DNA of 12,511 bases, from assembly GCA_030146745.1 (NCBI GenBank), contig JASLBD010000118.1:1-12511 (forward strand). The letters are read 5' to 3'. The DNA is from Allosphingosinicella sp. (GTDB lineage Bacteria; Pseudomonadota; Alphaproteobacteria; Sphingomonadales; Sphingomonadaceae). Made by a program: the position numbers and the translations under genes. The first letter of the stretch is position 1. The number at the start of each line of letters is the position of its first letter. Below the pieces are notes generated by a model. That model was given only the letters and a program-made list of their open reading frames with translations. It had not been told where the DNA came from and did no database searches. This document shows positions 12,431-12,511 of the stretch, piece by piece.

Positions 12431-12511
12431 ACTTTTCCTTCCGTCGGAGGGAGGAGACTTACGAACTATGCGTTCGAACGACGGCTTGCCATGCTTGTTC
12501 GACCGAGCGGA
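12431..12511. other. Upstream region of the aspartic protease, cut by the window edge
   Basis: These 81 bp hold the protease ribosome-binding site and a perfect 10-bp palindrome CGTTCGAACG at 12471-12480, with a further GTTC-type half-site nearby on the minus strand. Half-site spacing is 9, not the 7 expected for an alphaproteobacterial LexA box. No clear -35/-10 pair is visible. Confidence 0.3.

Noticed and set aside
12460..12490. LexA/SOS box upstream of the aspartic protease
   Set aside because: GTTC half-sites are spaced by 9 bases on the minus strand, not the 7 of the alphaproteobacterial GTTC-N7-GTTC box.
1..12511. Defence island or mobile element
   Set aside because: No nuclease, restriction, toxin-antitoxin, integrase, transposase or phage gene is recognisable; base composition and gene style look uniform across the window.

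Overview
This window looks like chromosomal DNA from a high-GC alphaproteobacterium, most likely a sphingomonad. The base composition is strongly GC-rich throughout. Signal peptides are Ala/Pro-rich. The gene content (MipA/OmpV porin-like protein, PspC-domain protein, double-domain retropepsin-like protease, chemotaxis-receptor C-terminus) and the dispersed ATTCCCGC/GCGGGAAT inverted repeat also fit that group. This is inference from style and families, not from a marker gene. I see no rRNA, tRNA, CRISPR array, integrase or transposase.

Layout. (1) 1-250, plus strand: the last 82 codons of a protein resembling the C-terminal PAS-like segment of methyl-accepting chemotaxis proteins. It converges on the next block through a hairpin at 254-279. 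(2) 284-3074, minus strand, read right to left: a conserved helical protein of unknown function, a MoxR-type AAA+ ATPase, then an exported protein I do not recognise. The VWA-domain partner usually found beside MoxR is not here. (3) 3291-3590, minus: a small PspC-domain membrane protein with a good candidate sigma-54 promoter. The same 17-bp palindrome, GTAAA-N7-TTTAC, lies at nearly the same distance upstream of this gene and of the unknown gene starting at 3074. (4) 3594-4144: about 550 bp without a gene, dense in hairpins, ending in a REP-like element. (5) 4145-6247, minus: membrane protein, GNAT acetyltransferase (ATGA overlap) and MipA/OmpV outer-membrane protein, probably one operon. (6) 6393-10587, plus: a secreted S33-type alpha/beta hydrolase, a PhoD-like metallophosphatase fused to a C-terminal DUF3597-like domain, and an exported protein with a concanavalin/laminin-G-like sandwich. 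(7) 10584-12430, minus: an exported L,D-transpeptidase with 19 consecutive prolines and an exported tandem retropepsin-like aspartic protease with a TTG start.

Functionally the window leans towards the cell envelope: PspC, MipA/OmpV, L,D-transpeptidase, periplasmic protease, secreted hydrolase and several exported unknowns. It does not look like a defence island or a mobile element. The parts most worth a second look are the paired palindromic operators with the sigma-54-like promoter, the hairpin-rich gap, and the two unusual architectures (PhoD + DUF3597 and the single-chain double retropepsin).
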